Part shown: positions 45,054 through 57,001 of the stretch, piece after piece
Layout: each line of letters opens with the position of its first letter
Numbering within the stretch: position 1 is the stretch's first letter
Assembly (NCBI GenBank): GCA_902806575.1
Contig: CADCXD010000004.1
Coordinates: 2,852,001-2,916,000, forward strand
DNA from: Jackrogersella multiformis
Taxonomy: Eukaryota > Ascomycota > Sordariomycetes > Xylariales > Hypoxylaceae
DNA length: 64,000 nucleotides
Direction: 5' to 3'
The notes under the pieces: generated by a model
The model's database searches: none
What the model was told of the DNA's origin: nothing
The model's input: only the letters and a program-made list of their open reading frames with translations
Made by a program: the position numbers and the translations under genes

Positions 45054-47913
45054 GATGCCGTCCGAGACAACTCAGGAATCTCATAACGTAGTTGATACTA
45101 TAAGCTTAGATCAACGGGAATGATGGCATGAGAACTTGACAGTGCTGGTTAGTGGCCTGGTTGGGAGTTGTAGAGTATTGACCGTATATCTCGGATGTTC
45201 AACACCCATTAGACTAGCCAGGCCGTGCAAGTCTAATTCTAATTCCTTTTATGGGGGGTCTAACAGAGGCCGACGAGGAAGAGAGATATCCCAGAGTTGC
45301 TTGTTTGCACCAGGTAGCGGGTTTACTAAGCAAAATAACTTATAGAGCTTGGGGTATCAACATGGACAGTTGATAATATGGGGGCGAAGAATTTTAGTGA
45401 GACACGGGAAGGATTCAGACTTCATTTCTCACATAGACAGATCGTAGGAGACCTTGACGTTGATACGGAGAAATCAGAATTATAAAGTTGAGAGAGGTGA
45501 AGAAAAGGTTATAGATACTTGCTTACTTAGTGGACATTCCTCAAGCGAACCTCTTCGGACTGTGTATATGGTACACCTGGGAAACAGTAACATATTGCGT
45601 CTTACCTACTAGGTACCTAGGTAGACACCTAAGACACTGGCTAGAATCTTGATTAGTATCCATATGGATCTGCCATATTTCTTTCCTACACTCCGTAATA
45701 GGGCGGAGGAGTCACGGATAGTAGCATGGAGAGCAACGTCGACACGGCATATTTAGGTACCTTTTAGGTCACTACCTACCTACCTAGGTAGGTAGCAGGG
45801 TTAGAGTCCTAACGGCAGACAGAGTATCTAAGAGCAAAATCATGATATAGATCTTCCTAGTTCGGTAAGCCGAGGAATGGCTACTGCAGACCATTAAACT
45901 AGAGCTATGATTAGGTACCGAAAGGGAGGTTCGGATATTTGGACTCCAGATGTTATTTTAATAAGGATAAACTTTGGCGTTTTTTTGGCGTTGAATATGG
46001 GTAAATGTATGTAAGGACCTCGGGATCTAAACAAGAAGCCAATGGTGAACCTGAGTTATGTATAAAGCAAGTTGCCGTTGATGTTATAAGGCGGAGAATA
46101 GCTCGGGGAGGACAAGCAAACGGCATTCTTATGTTTGTTGTTAAGAATAAGGATCTGCATAAGTGAATTAAATGGACGATCCTTATGCACTAAGGGAGTC
46201 ATGCCAATACGTTTATAAGCATGAAGACATACCGCTTTGTGACACCAAATCCAACTTGAATCCCTTTTTTTTCTTTTTTTTTCTTTTTTTTTTCTATATC
46301 TTAAACTTGGCATCTTTAAAGTCGTTTCTTACTAAGTACCTAGGTACTTAGATACATATGAAATGTATCAATTGTTTTAATTCGCTACCCTTTTTCGAAC
46401 GGTTCGAGTATGTATATTCGAAACGGGTTAAATTTAACGAGTCTCTCATTGCTGCTTATTTGCATACTTACCTACCTACTTTTACTCGCTGTATCTTCAA
46501 CCCGGGATGCAGCAAATACGTGCTTCCAACGTTGTTGGTAAAGTTCAGACGAAATATAAACATGAACTTTTTGTCCTGCTTCTCTTCGGGCATTGAGCAA
46601 ATTCAGATGGGTGTTCGGCAACCCATGAAGATTGTGGCTGCATACCCCCCTACCTACCTAGGTACTTGATAGGTTGGCATGAAAGAAAAAAGCAATTCCT
46701 TGCCATATTAAACCATAGATCGAGCTAAACTGCCTCGGACACCGATCTTTGCCTAGTACCCGAAGATGCGTTAGCGTATCTAGGTAGGCTAGGTATGTAA
46801 GTGCGTAAGAAGCAACGAGGCATGGACCATGGTCAGTCTGATGTTTACGAAGGCTAATCTTATTAACCTTATTCACTACGAGGTTAATGCTTATAAACAT
46901 TCAGATGAGCGGCTCTCCGCATATGGCTTATGTGGCAGCCCAGTCGGGATAGCAAACCAACTACCTACACTATCCATTACCTAAATCCATGGTGTAGATC
47001 ATACCTACCTGGTAGGTACCATGTACCGCGGTAACTACGTAGAATGGTTGCCTTGCGCTTATTAGGGAGGGGTTTTGATATGCTTCGGTTTAATTGTATC
47101 TTTGGGGAGGTTTTGCTTGTTTCATGGCGCTCTGCCAACTTCGTAGGACGCCTTCACTGACGGCCGAGAACGTATATTTCAAAATACCACATGAAATAAA
47201 CATCTATGTTGGAGACTTATCCTAAAATGGTTTGATATTTCCATCAAGGTTCCCTGAATGCTTGCTAATGTCCATTTAGTAGATTTGTATTCTGCATGGC
47301 CGATACGGCACTCGTCACATTGTATCACCTACCTAGTAATTATGATAGGGCGCTGATGTAAAAGCAAGAAGATCTTGCATCTTCGTGTGCTTTACATACA
47401 TAGGTACCCTAGGCAGGTACTTGAGTTCTCGTATTCTGATATTTAGCGAAGACATTCGTATTCTGTACATGGGAATTTCAAATTTGACCTAAAAACGCCT
47501 TGCGAAGCTTGAGTGTAAGTACTTTCATACCGACCTAGGTAGGTAAGTATTGCTCGATTCAGTCTGGGCGGCAGGAGAAAAAACACGGTTAATGGCAGAT
47601 CGACGGTTTCCTGCGGAAATCACAAGGGCTCGCATATTTTTATAGATCCTGTTCGTGGCAAATATGACTCAGTACCGCGATCCTCTCCTTCCAAAGGACA
47701 CCCATCTAAGAAGAATCCCCCGGCTATTGGGCGTTCGGTCTAAGTCAGACAATGGAACTTCGAACGGGTGGCATGAAATTAAGGTTTCAGGAGACACTCG
47801 ACTCCTAGAGCATCGACTGTCGCGTGGCCAACCTTTACACGTGCCTTCATTCCTTCAGGGATAAGACAAGTCTCCCGTTCGTTCGGCCGACAGCCGCATA
47901 TTCTGACTTTGCC

Positions 47914-47936
47914 TATGGTATGGTATGGTATGGTAT
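47914..47936. repeat. (TATGG)4 microsatellite
   Basis: Four tandem 5-bp units followed by a partial one, in a gene-free stretch. Confidence 0.85.
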
Positions 47937-48484
47937 ATTTAACGCCGGGGCTAAGGGGAATGATCGTCCTTTGTAAACCTCCCTAGGGGTATGCGGCGTG
48001 CAAAGCTATGTTTAAGTCTACGTATTTATATATATATCTAAGATATATCCTACAAATTAAACTTATTAGCACATATAATGATATTTTAACCGTTCTTATG
48101 GGCTCTTCCGAGTAAGCTTATGTCTGGCGTAATATTAGGTTTAAGGGGTACTATAAAGAGCACCCGATTTATCGGTTCTAGCGGCATTCGGTGTCAATCC
48201 TTTGGGGGTTCTAAGGTGTTCCAGCCTAAATTTACTTGCCATTAAGGTAAGTGTTTTGGGCAAGTTGGTGGGCGATTAAACGCAGGGCTGACTTTGCCTA
48301 GCTTATACGTATGGATTGTTTATGTGTCTCACACCTTCACCATTCTTCAGCGTATGTCTTTCGAAAGACACCGAACCTCGGGAATAGCAGACGCCGAAGG
48401 TTTCCCGGTTACGTCCGAACTAAGCCTCCTCGATATATTTATAAGGACTGGATTTTATATGAGGTATCTATTGCTGAATTATTT

Positions 48485-48590
48485 GACAGTTGTCGTTTTA
48501 GATAGACAGTTGTCGTTTTAGATAGACAGTTGTCGTTTTAGATAGACAGTTGTCGTTTTAGATAGACAGTTGTCGTTTTAGATAGACAGT
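48485..48590. repeat. Five perfect 20-bp tandem repeats plus a partial sixth
   Basis: Units start at 48485, 48505, 48525, 48545 and 48565; each is GACAGTTGTCGTTTTAGATA with no mismatch, and a 6-base partial copy ends at 48590. Each unit contains short inverted arms GACA/TGTC separated by two bases. The array begins 14 bp past the stop codon of the WD40 gene, so it should be transcribed in its 3' UTR. Perfect identity indicates recent expansion. Confidence 0.95.
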
Positions 48591-48604
48591 AACTAGATAG
48601 ATAG

Positions 48605-49899
48605 CTAGTCATCATCTCCCATCAACTCAGCAAGTTCAGCCTCTTCCTCCGCTGTCATGAGCCTCTTTGTTGGCTCCGCCGGGGTTTCCTTTTCAACCCC
48701 CTTGGCCTTTTCTTCCTTCTCCTTGTTGATCTTATCTAGCTCACTCAGGTCAAGTGGCCATGTTCGCACGGTTCCATCAATGGATACAGAAACAACACGT
48801 CGACCCCCGTCTAGGACAATTAGGTCAGTAACCTCGTCGTAATGGCCCTCGAGGGTACAGTATAGTTTCCCCGATGAACGATTCCAGACTTTGATATCTT
48901 CATCTCTCCCAGCGGTTATTACCCATTGATCCGTTATAGCAACGGCTCGTACGTGATCGCCGTGATTAATAGAATCGACAATGCCAAAACTCTTGATCCG
49001 TGATAGACACTTCGCTGTGCCGTCCCCACTTGATGTCCACAGGTCAACTTCTTCGCCTTCGCCATCAAATACCAATTTGTACACTGTAGTATCGTGTTCT
49101 AAGATGGTGTGGCGTACAGCACCAGGTTCATCTGGCGATTCCTCCTTGATTTGCTCGAAACCATCCAGTCGAATTCGCCATCGACGAATATGAGGATCGC
49201 TACTGGCGCTGACGAGTACGACTTCATCGGGCCCGGACTCTACCGGATCGATGACGAGGTCTTGGATGGCCATCATCGACACAGCCAGATCTTGTAGCAC
49301 ATGAAGTCGAGCTCCTGTCTCAATATCCCAGACCATAATCTTCTTGTCTGCGCCGCCGCTGATCAAACATTCCTTCCCGCTAAGCTTGGCGGACACAACA
49401 GCCTTGACGAAGTCCGAATGTCCACTGTATTTACGACCTGGGATTTTCGAAGCAAGATTCCACGACCAGATGTCCTTATCCCAGGAGCCGGCAAATAGTG
49501 TTTGATTTCCAGATCCGCCAACAGCAACGCATGTTACTGGCGCTAATGGGCCTCGAAACACCTGCTTATTGTCCCCTGTCTATCGTAATTGGGTTAATAC
49601 TCATGTTCTTAATGTGTCGTGCTTCTGCTAACTTACATCAATATTTACTCTGCGAACTGAGCCGGCGGACTCTGCAATGAGAATAGCTGATGGACTAGTA
49701 GGATCTTGTATAGCAGCTAGTATTTTTGACTTCAGCACAATGGGGTTGCCATTCTTGTTGCTAGCTTTTGCCGCCCGTCTTCCCCTCTTGGCTTGTTCGG
49801 CGCTGTTAAAACTCGGTTAAAACAGAGGGCTCTAAACATCATTTTCCTGAAATCTTACTCGGTTTCGAAGAATTGCTCCGCGGATGTCCCTTTATTCAT
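48605..49899 (-). CDS. WD40-repeat protein, 3 exons, 393 aa
   Basis: A beta-propeller scaffold protein; its partner is unknown. Exons, in coding order, are 49899-49859, 49802-49637 and 49579-48605 (donors GTAAGA and GTAAGT), 1182 nt in frame. The spliced N-terminus reads MNKGTSAEQFFETDAEQAKR. At least six WD-like blades follow: LFAGSWDKDIWSWNL, ECLISGGADKKIMVWDI, LVSASSDPHIRRWRI, DLWTSSGDGTAKCLS, WVITAGRDEDIKVWN and RVVSVSIDGTVRTWPLDL. The C-terminus is a charged helix (KINKEKEEKAKGVEKE) and an acidic end (EEEAELAELMGDDD). I cannot match it to a named complex. It is transcribed divergently from CTF4 with 518 bp between the starts. Confidence 0.87.
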
Positions 49900-50417
49900 G
49901 GTGACAACTTTAAAGTGAGATATTACTCATTCAGGGGCTGTTAGGTATTATAACTTTAGAAGATTTCAGTGCGATGACGTTGAAATTTGGGATCTCGTTC
50001 TATATTGACGCTAACACCTGTCTTCTTATAACTCTAATGGAAAGTGATGATAAAATTTTAGAGTGTCGATTCTTGGTGTTTCTATCGGCATCTCGACTTT
50101 GCTATTTGAGATGCGACTCGACTGTTTGACTAATCTCATAATTGCATTATCGCATTATCGGCGAATTTGGAGAATTGGAGTAAGGTGGGGGGTCGACGCC
50201 ACGCATGGACCAATTGAAGAGGGGAATCCTTGTAAACCGTACAGTAATTAAACGCGCTTCGTTAATTAATTATTTGTCAACGCGCGACGCGTTTCTGGTT
50301 TAAGTTATACAAGTTTATACTTGACTTACACCAATTTCTTACTGGACTCATCTTCACTCTCGACTTTTGATGTCCTTAAGTTTAAGTGAGGAACATAGGT
50401 GAGGAACATACATCAAA
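49900..50417. other. Divergent promoter region of the WD40 gene and CTF4
   Basis: 518 bp between two start codons. It contains an ACGCGT (MCB-type) element at 50287-50292 and a related CGCGC string just upstream. No gene is seen. Confidence 0.65.
50287..50292 (+). promoter_or_regulatory. MCB-type element ACGCGT upstream of CTF4
   Basis: The MluI cell-cycle box, bound by MBF in yeasts at G1/S genes, lies 126 bp before the CTF4 start codon, next to a CGCGCG string. CTF4 is a replication gene, so S-phase control is plausible; the role here is inferred. Confidence 0.45.
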
Positions 50418-53024
50418 ATGACATCGACAGCACCTCATCGTCCCCGAGCAAGGCCAGCCCATACTCAAGGCTCAACTCACTGCGCCTATACCCCTGACGG
50501 TTCCAAGCTGGTGACCGTAGGTTCGAATAACACCATCCGATTATACAAGACGGGATTCGATGGCGAACCTATCAACATCGACGATTGCCAAGAGCAGAAC
50601 TTAAGTGTAGATGCTTCTAATGACTTCTTCGTCGTTGGTTCGGAGGATGGGACTGTCAGTCTTTACTCAATCCCCAACGCTACCTTCGACAAATTCCTGC
50701 TCCGATGTTCTCTTCCAATTCGCGACGTTGCACTCTCACCCGACTCGAAGTGGTGCGCCGTGGCTAGCGACGAATTGACTGTGAAGCTCGTCCGAACCGA
50801 TGACAACACTAAGATCCGCCATCTCAAGGAGCATAACAAGTCTACGAAACACCTCTCCTTCGATACTAAAGGGTCAACTATCACATTGGCTTGCACCGAC
50901 GGAATCGTATACGTTTACTCCCTAACCTCTGACGAGCCTGAACTTCTTAAGAAAGTTGATGGCATCATTGGGGCGCTAGATACGGAGTCGGAAATCAGTT
51001 CCAAGATTGCGTGGCATCCTGACGGACGCGCCTTTGCAGTTCCCACCCCAACAAGAGATATTCAGGTCATCTCGAAGAACGACTGGGAGAAACAGCGAGC
51101 GTTTGCACACGGCCATAACGGAGATGTCACTGCTTTAGCCTGGTCTCCAAATGGAGCAATACTAGCTTCGGCCGGCAAGGACAAGAGGATCTTGCTATGG
51201 GAGACCAAGACCCAGAGCGTTATTGGCAGGCTAGACTATGCCAACGTTATGGATATCGCATGGCACCCCAAGAACAATCTAGTATCGTTCACGAACTCGG
51301 ACGGCGAGGTCTATATCCATCCAGATTTCGTACCGGAACAATTTGAGCCCTTATTAAAGCTCGGAAAGCAACCTGCACCCTTCATTCATGACCCCTTGTC
51401 GGAGACTGGGGCAAATATCAGGAGACAGATAGAGAGTGGTGCAAGAGATCTACCTGGAGAAGCGCCCCAAAGACGGGTCAGAGCCGGCAGCTATGATTCT
51501 CTTATGGATGGACCCTTACCAGAGGACGAAGACTTCGTGGTGGACGACGACGGAGCCGGCTATGTTGTCAACGGGAATGGCAAACGCATACATGACGACT
51601 ACGATGTTTTCGGCGAGCCAGTCAGCAAGCGTCCTCACATTGAACCAGAGTACCACGAAGCTTTCCAACCCGGGTCGACGCCGTGGCGAGGTAACCGAAA
51701 ATACCTTTGCCTGAATCTTATCGGATTCGTTTGGACGGTAGACCAAGATGGACATAACACCGTTACGGTGGAATTCTATGATCACGAGTTCTATAGGGAC
51801 TTTCATTTCACCGATACTTTCCTTTATGACAAGGCTTGCCTGACCGAAAACGGGACTCTCTTTTCTTGCCCACCAAAGGACGACACACCAGCCACCATAT
51901 TCTATAGACCACATGAGACGTGGACTAATCGTACTGATTGGAGGACGCAACTACCAAAAGGGGAGGCTGTTCTTGCAATGTCTCTCAGCGACTCCTTCAT
52001 AACAGTCACTACCAGTGCAAACTACGTTAGAGTCTATACTCTTTTTGGCATCCCATATAGAGTATACAGACCAAAGAGCACTCCTATGGTCACATGCGCG
52101 AGCTGGAGGGACTATGTCATGACCGTCGGCAATGGCCCTGTCGGTGCAGATGGGCATACCAGGCTCTTATACACCATCGAGAACGTGAAAAGGGATGAGA
52201 TATGTCAGAACGAAGACATTGTAGCGCTCCCAGAGGGCGCAACACTGAAGAGTGTTTTCTTCTCAGACGCCGGCGTAAGTAATATAAGTTTATTCTCCTA
52301 TATAGAGCTGACCGAGAATTAGGATCCATGTATATACGATTCCACGGGGACGCTCCTTACCTTGCTACACTGGCGTCAACCATCAAGAGCCTCCTGGATA
52401 CCGCTCCTGGATACCAAGCTCCTTTCGCGCCTCGCGTCTGGCCGCAAAAGCGAAACGTATTTCCCGATCGCTGTGGCCGATAGCAAATTCCACTGCATCA
52501 TCCTCAAGGGTGGCGACCAATACCCGTACTTCCCGCGCCCACTGCTCTCCGAGTTTGACTTCTCCATCCCACTCACCTCGGAGCCCCCCAAGCCCAAACC
52601 CAAGCCCAAACCCGTGAACCCGGATGACATGGACCAGGATGACATACCGGAAGCCGAAGCCGAAGCCGACGACGAGTCCGAGACGCGCAAGCTCGAGCAG
52701 CAGTTCCTCCTCAAAGGCATCGCGGCGGCACAGCTTCAAGACCTCGTAGACTCTACGAGCGGCAGCCATAGCCAAAGGTCCAGTCTAGCCAGGCTGGAGC
52801 TCGAGATCGACAAAACCCTGCTGCAGTTCCTGGCGGTGGAGTGCCGCGAGGGCGAGGACCGCGGCATGCGAGCTTTGGAGCTGGTGGAGCTCATGCGCGA
52901 CCGCACGGGCCGCATGGTGGAAGCCGCGGGCAAGGTGGCAGAACGGTACGGCCGCTCCATCCTGGGCGAGAAGATTCGCGAGATTGGCGAACGCAGGGCG
53001 AATGCCATGGATGATGATTTTTAA
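50418..53024 (+). CDS. CTF4: Replisome adaptor Ctf4/SepB (WDHD1/AND-1 family), 2 exons, 852 aa
   Basis: Links the CMG helicase to DNA polymerase alpha-primase at the replication fork and supports sister-chromatid cohesion. Exons are 50418-52274 and 52323-53024, joined by a 48-nt intron (donor GTAAGT, acceptor ATTAG) that restores SDAGDPCIYDSTGTLLTL. The N-terminal WD40 propeller covers residues about 15-310 (THCAYTPDGSKLVTVGSNNT, FFVVGSEDGTVSLYS, IAWHPDGRAFAVPT, LAWSPNGAILASAGKDKRIL). An acidic linker (EDEDFVVDDDGAG) precedes the SepB/Mcl1-middle propeller (about 425-720; LCLNLIGFVWTVDQDGHNTV, TVTTSANYVRVYTLFGIPYR). A Lys/Pro and acidic stretch then leads to a C-terminal helical bundle. The length fits Aspergillus SepB (about 840 aa). 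The C-terminal HMG box of animal AND-1 is absent, as expected for fungi. Confidence 0.94.
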
Positions 53025-55038
53025 AGCTCGGTCCGGCGAGTTGCGTGTACATACTGTATGTATATGTCCGTTGTATGACTGCTTGGGGGCTCTGATTTTG
53101 CAAACATTCAGGGTTTGTTGGCGTTAGGAGAGCTCTCGTTCATAGGTGGGATTTGTAGAATTTCTGATGACTATGGCTACCTACGTACCTAGGTAGGTAG
53201 ACTACATACCTAATGGTGAAGATCATTAACAACTACGGAATGCCTAGTGAAGAATATAGCATACTATTAAACTATATCATGCTCTTTTGCACATTCTTAT
53301 CAAATAAAAAACCACGGGTATTATTCTCCAACAACATAACCCATCCCCTGAGATGGTGGCGGCATACTATTCGCTAGGTAACGAGTCAGGGGTTCGTAGT
53401 ATAACCATTTGAAGACTCATTTTCCCATCTTACGAACAAAGTTGCGCATAGTATAACATTGAACTGAAGTAGTTCGGATATTATCGTTTATATTATACAT
53501 ATGCTGAACCTACAAGATATTTCAAATCCAACATGGCCGCAAGGTTCGAATAAGCCGTACTATGTAATGTTTCTATAGCGGAACTTTAGCCGCGTGTGAT
53601 AATTCTCCTTCGTTACGCAGAAGTGCTTCCGGAATTCTGGGTTTGTTGATTTAAATGCAAATCACCCAGCAGAGCATGCTAACAGCGTGATATCGCTCAT
53701 TTATTCGGCATGGAGCCTCTGTCATCTCATGTTAAAATCCTTCCATCACACCCTTAACTGACACCAAACGTTATATTAAGGTAGGTAAGTTCCGAGTCCG
53801 CATCAAGTCGATGGGCTTCCTGCCATGAAACATCACTAAGATGTATTCGACGAGGACGACTTTATTCGGGTATACGTCCTATCGCCGTCACATCCCAAAA
53901 CGGTCATCAGGATCCCCAACGCGGGGGTCAATGAGACCTTGTGGGCGATGAATATGTGTACCATACCTAGGGACCCTTGTCTTAACCCCTTGCTAATATC
54001 CACGTGGGGGGACAATGGCGCTATCCCGAGTGCTGTCACGACTTACCTCGCAGAAGGGCGGAATAAGGCCTAGATACAGTTGCATTGATATGTATGACAT
54101 ATCGGGTTCTAGTTCCTTTTCGAGATCGAAACAAAATGACGAAGGGAGGAAATTTACCTAGGATTTGGATCCGGCGGCTGACACTACCGCTTCCGAACTG
54201 GCGGTAACGACGTGAAGGAATTTTCCGAAAGAGACTCGTCAGTCACACTACCGACAGGAGGAGCGTAGTAGGGATCGTCTCTCGGGAAACATACGTGGGA
54301 GCGAACTTTAAAGCGTTGTGATAAGTTTCGAAGGCGTATGTGTTGGTAACCTAACCCTATCTAAAATGCCTATATTATATCACTGTAAGTCTGTGCGGTC
54401 ACTTGTTGATCATCCCCGATTAGAACCATTTGTTGGTTGTTTCGTAAATGTGGCGGTACCTAAACCAATTTGGAGTTTAATAGAATTAATTAGTATTTAC
54501 TAGTGTTGGTATGAAATGAATACAACGAGATAACTTGATTCGGCTTACTCTTAGAACGGCACCATAAACAGTAACTCCCACTAGGTAGTCATATGTCAAA
54601 TCCCGCATGTACATCACATGCCAGGGATATCAGTAGACCTGGCAAGGGAAATGTAACAGTTCGAGCCAAATATATACGGTGCATGTAATTCCGCGCCCCT
54701 CTCGATGCGGACTAGGATACAAGAAAATTAGGTCACGATACTATAGGCGGCGTGGGCCAGTATGGCGCAGTTAATTCTTTAAAAGAATTGGTCGTCCCTC
54801 TGGAGCTCGTTTGGCTGGGAAAGACTCTAGAGTCGGGTCGGCCGAGACCTGGCGTCCCGTTCCATAACTCCAGCTCCAAGCTTCCGCGCCGCGTACCTAG
54901 CTACGATGGTGAGCATATGAGAGAAAAACAACGAAGGTTAGGTCGGCGGCTCGGGATAAGGAATAGAGAAATCTGCCTTTCCATGTGTCTGTCGACTTGG
55001 GGCCTGTAATTGAGACCTTCTCGTCGACGACCTGAAGC
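53025..55038. other. Intergenic, 2.0 kb, no gene seen
   Basis: Downstream of CTF4 and upstream of the receptor gene, both on the plus strand. One TACCTAGGTA copy lies at 53186-53195. Open frames at 53836-54039, 54318-54503 and 54752-55009 have no recognisable product. Confidence 0.55.
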
Positions 55039-56570
55039 ATGTCGTCGACCCACATCGCGGATCTCATCCGCCAGATGACGGCGTATGATAATTCACACGA
55101 GCCGAAGCCAGCATTTAATTACCCAGCTACCGTCTATGGCCTGACTATTCCCTTCATGGTGAGCGCCACGGCTCGAGGCACCACCCATCTAACAGTCAGC
55201 TGATTACGTCGACATAGGCTATCTCTTACATATGTGTAGGGCTGAGGCTATACACACGAATCAGGTTACGATGTCTGGGTTGGGATGACCTTTTCGTGGT
55301 GCTCTTCCGAGTACGTGCTTGAGCACCTGTCTGTAAGGGGTATTGAACTGACTGTCGATATAGATCTCAGCCACAGTTGGTTCGATATTCGTATGTCTAT
55401 GTAAGGAAACACCTCACTTTTCCTCGCGGGATGGATAAAACAGCTTGCTAACAGACAAGTATAGCATTGCAAGACGGATTTGGGGAACACATCCTTCAGA
55501 TTGGTTTCGATAAGATCACCGAGTTCCAAAAAGCAAGTAACCACACCCTCTAAGCATACCTACCTACCTACCTATCGTCCCCACCACTAATCCCCACGCC
55601 AGAAATTCTACGTCTGCCTCGCGACCTACGTGGTGTCGACGACGCTCATGAAGCTATGCCTGCTATCGCAGTACCTGCGGATCTTCGAGCGCGGGACGCG
55701 CACGCGGCTGGTCTGCTGGGTCGGGCTATGCGTGTCGGGGGCGTGGGGCGTCGCCTTCTCGTTCTGCGCGCTGGTCCCGTGCTTCCCCGTGTCCGGGTTC
55801 TGGCGGTGGGAGGCGCCGGCGCGCTGCTACGGCTTCGGGTCCAAGGTGCCGTCGGAGGTCGCCGGGACGTTTGCCGCGCACACGGGCTCCAACGCCGTCT
55901 TGGACGCCGTGGCGCTCGCCATCGTCGTGCCCCTGTACTTCCGCAAGGACGCCGCGTGGAAGGTGTCCTCCCGGAAGCAGCGGCTAGGTATCGGCCTCCT
56001 CCTGCTGCTAGGCGTCGTGTACGTCCACCCTCCCCCTATCCCCATCGCAACGCTACCTAGGTAACTCACCCCACTAACACAACCCCAACCCCCAGCGTCG
56101 TCGTGATCAGCATAATGATCCTGCAAAGCATCATCGAGCACCAAGCCGGCACCTCGCCGGTGCTGGACCCGACATGGTACGGGCCGAAAACGATTCTCCT
56201 CGCGGCTCTCGAAGTCGACCTCGCCAGCATATGCGCGTCGGTGCCGACCTTCTACCCGCACCTGGCCTCCGGGCTGCTGGGCGGCAGCAGCATCTTCGTG
56301 ACGCAGGAGGTGCACGTGACGCGCCAGCACCGGCGGCTCTCCGGCTCGGCCTCGTCGACGCACTACTGCGACGACTTCGTGCTGAGCCGCGTGGTGCCGC
56401 CGAACATGCTGTCTTTGCCCTCCTCCCCGCCCTCCTCCGCGGGGTCCCGCGTCAGGTCCGAGGGGCGGGTGCGGCTGACGGCGGTGGAGGTTGAGAGTAG
56501 TAGCAGTAGCAACAGCAACAAAATGTCGGAGAAGGCGATTGTGATTAGGACGGGACTGATAGGGTTATAA
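55039..56570 (+). CDS. PTH11-like receptor, fungal rhodopsin domain, 6 exons, 400 aa
   Basis: Seven-helix membrane protein of the Pezizomycotina-specific fungal rhodopsin family (PTH11/SAT4-like), often linked to sensing surfaces or nutrients; the ligand is unknown. Exons are 55039-55158, 55218-55310, 55364-55400, 55465-55536, 55613-56018 and 56096-56570, 1203 nt in frame. Splicing rebuilds the family core: YGLTIPFMAISYICVGLRLY, TRIRLRCLGWDDLFVVLFR, SIFVCLSLQDGFGEHILQIG, EFQKAKFYVCLATYVVSTTL and MKLCLLSQYLRIF. The conserved GWDD and a Cys-containing loop (PCFPVSGFWRW) are present. The long cytosolic tail after the last helix is Ser-rich. There is no N-terminal CFEM domain. The third and fifth donors (GTAAGG, GTACGT) were chosen by frame, so exon 3 is the least certain. 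The last two exons are GC-rich. Confidence 0.85.
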
Positions 56571-57001
56571 GTTTAGCGGCGGTTTGGCGTTATGTTAGGG
56601 TGGCGGTTGGCAGATGAGAAAAACGTGTTACCTATGTGAATGATTAGTTCTGAGATACCCCTGAATTTTATATATTTCACCAAAATTTGGGTTTGCCGGC
56701 GAGACTCACATTTCCCCTAATCTCTAGTCTGTTTAACAATAATTCTCAGAATAAACAAAGGGGACGAGTTGATCGGATTATATTAGGTAAGTATATAGTT
56801 ATGTTATTTCAAGCAATGAAGGTCGTATGTTTATATATAATACGCTGTTCATTAGGTCTATCCTATTTCCTGTTGGGGGCCCATTCATCATATATATCCG
56901 TCCCGTCGCTGAAGTTTATTAGTGAAAGTAACTGATTGCTGCGTCTCAGCCATTATCCAAACACCCCGAGCCTTGTTCCTACCGTATTTTTATATCCTCT
57001 T
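56571..57001. other. Convergent 3' flanks, 431 bp
   Basis: Between the receptor gene (+) and the ABC transporter (-). AT-rich; no gene seen. Confidence 0.65.

Larger units (their letters stand above)
45054..48604. other. Intergenic, 3.55 kb, no gene seen
   Basis: Upstream of the 1097-aa gene and downstream of the WD40 gene, both on the minus strand. It has TACCTAGGTA copies at 45614-45623, 45781-45790, 46337-46346 and 46655-46664, a T-rich pyrimidine tract at 46264-46293, a (TATGG)4 run at 47914-47933 and the 20-bp repeat array at its right edge. Small open frames here have no recognisable product. Confidence 0.55.

Noticed and set aside
48485..48590. CRISPR-like array
   Set aside because: The 20-bp units are contiguous with no spacers, and the genome is a fungus; it is a simple tandem repeat.
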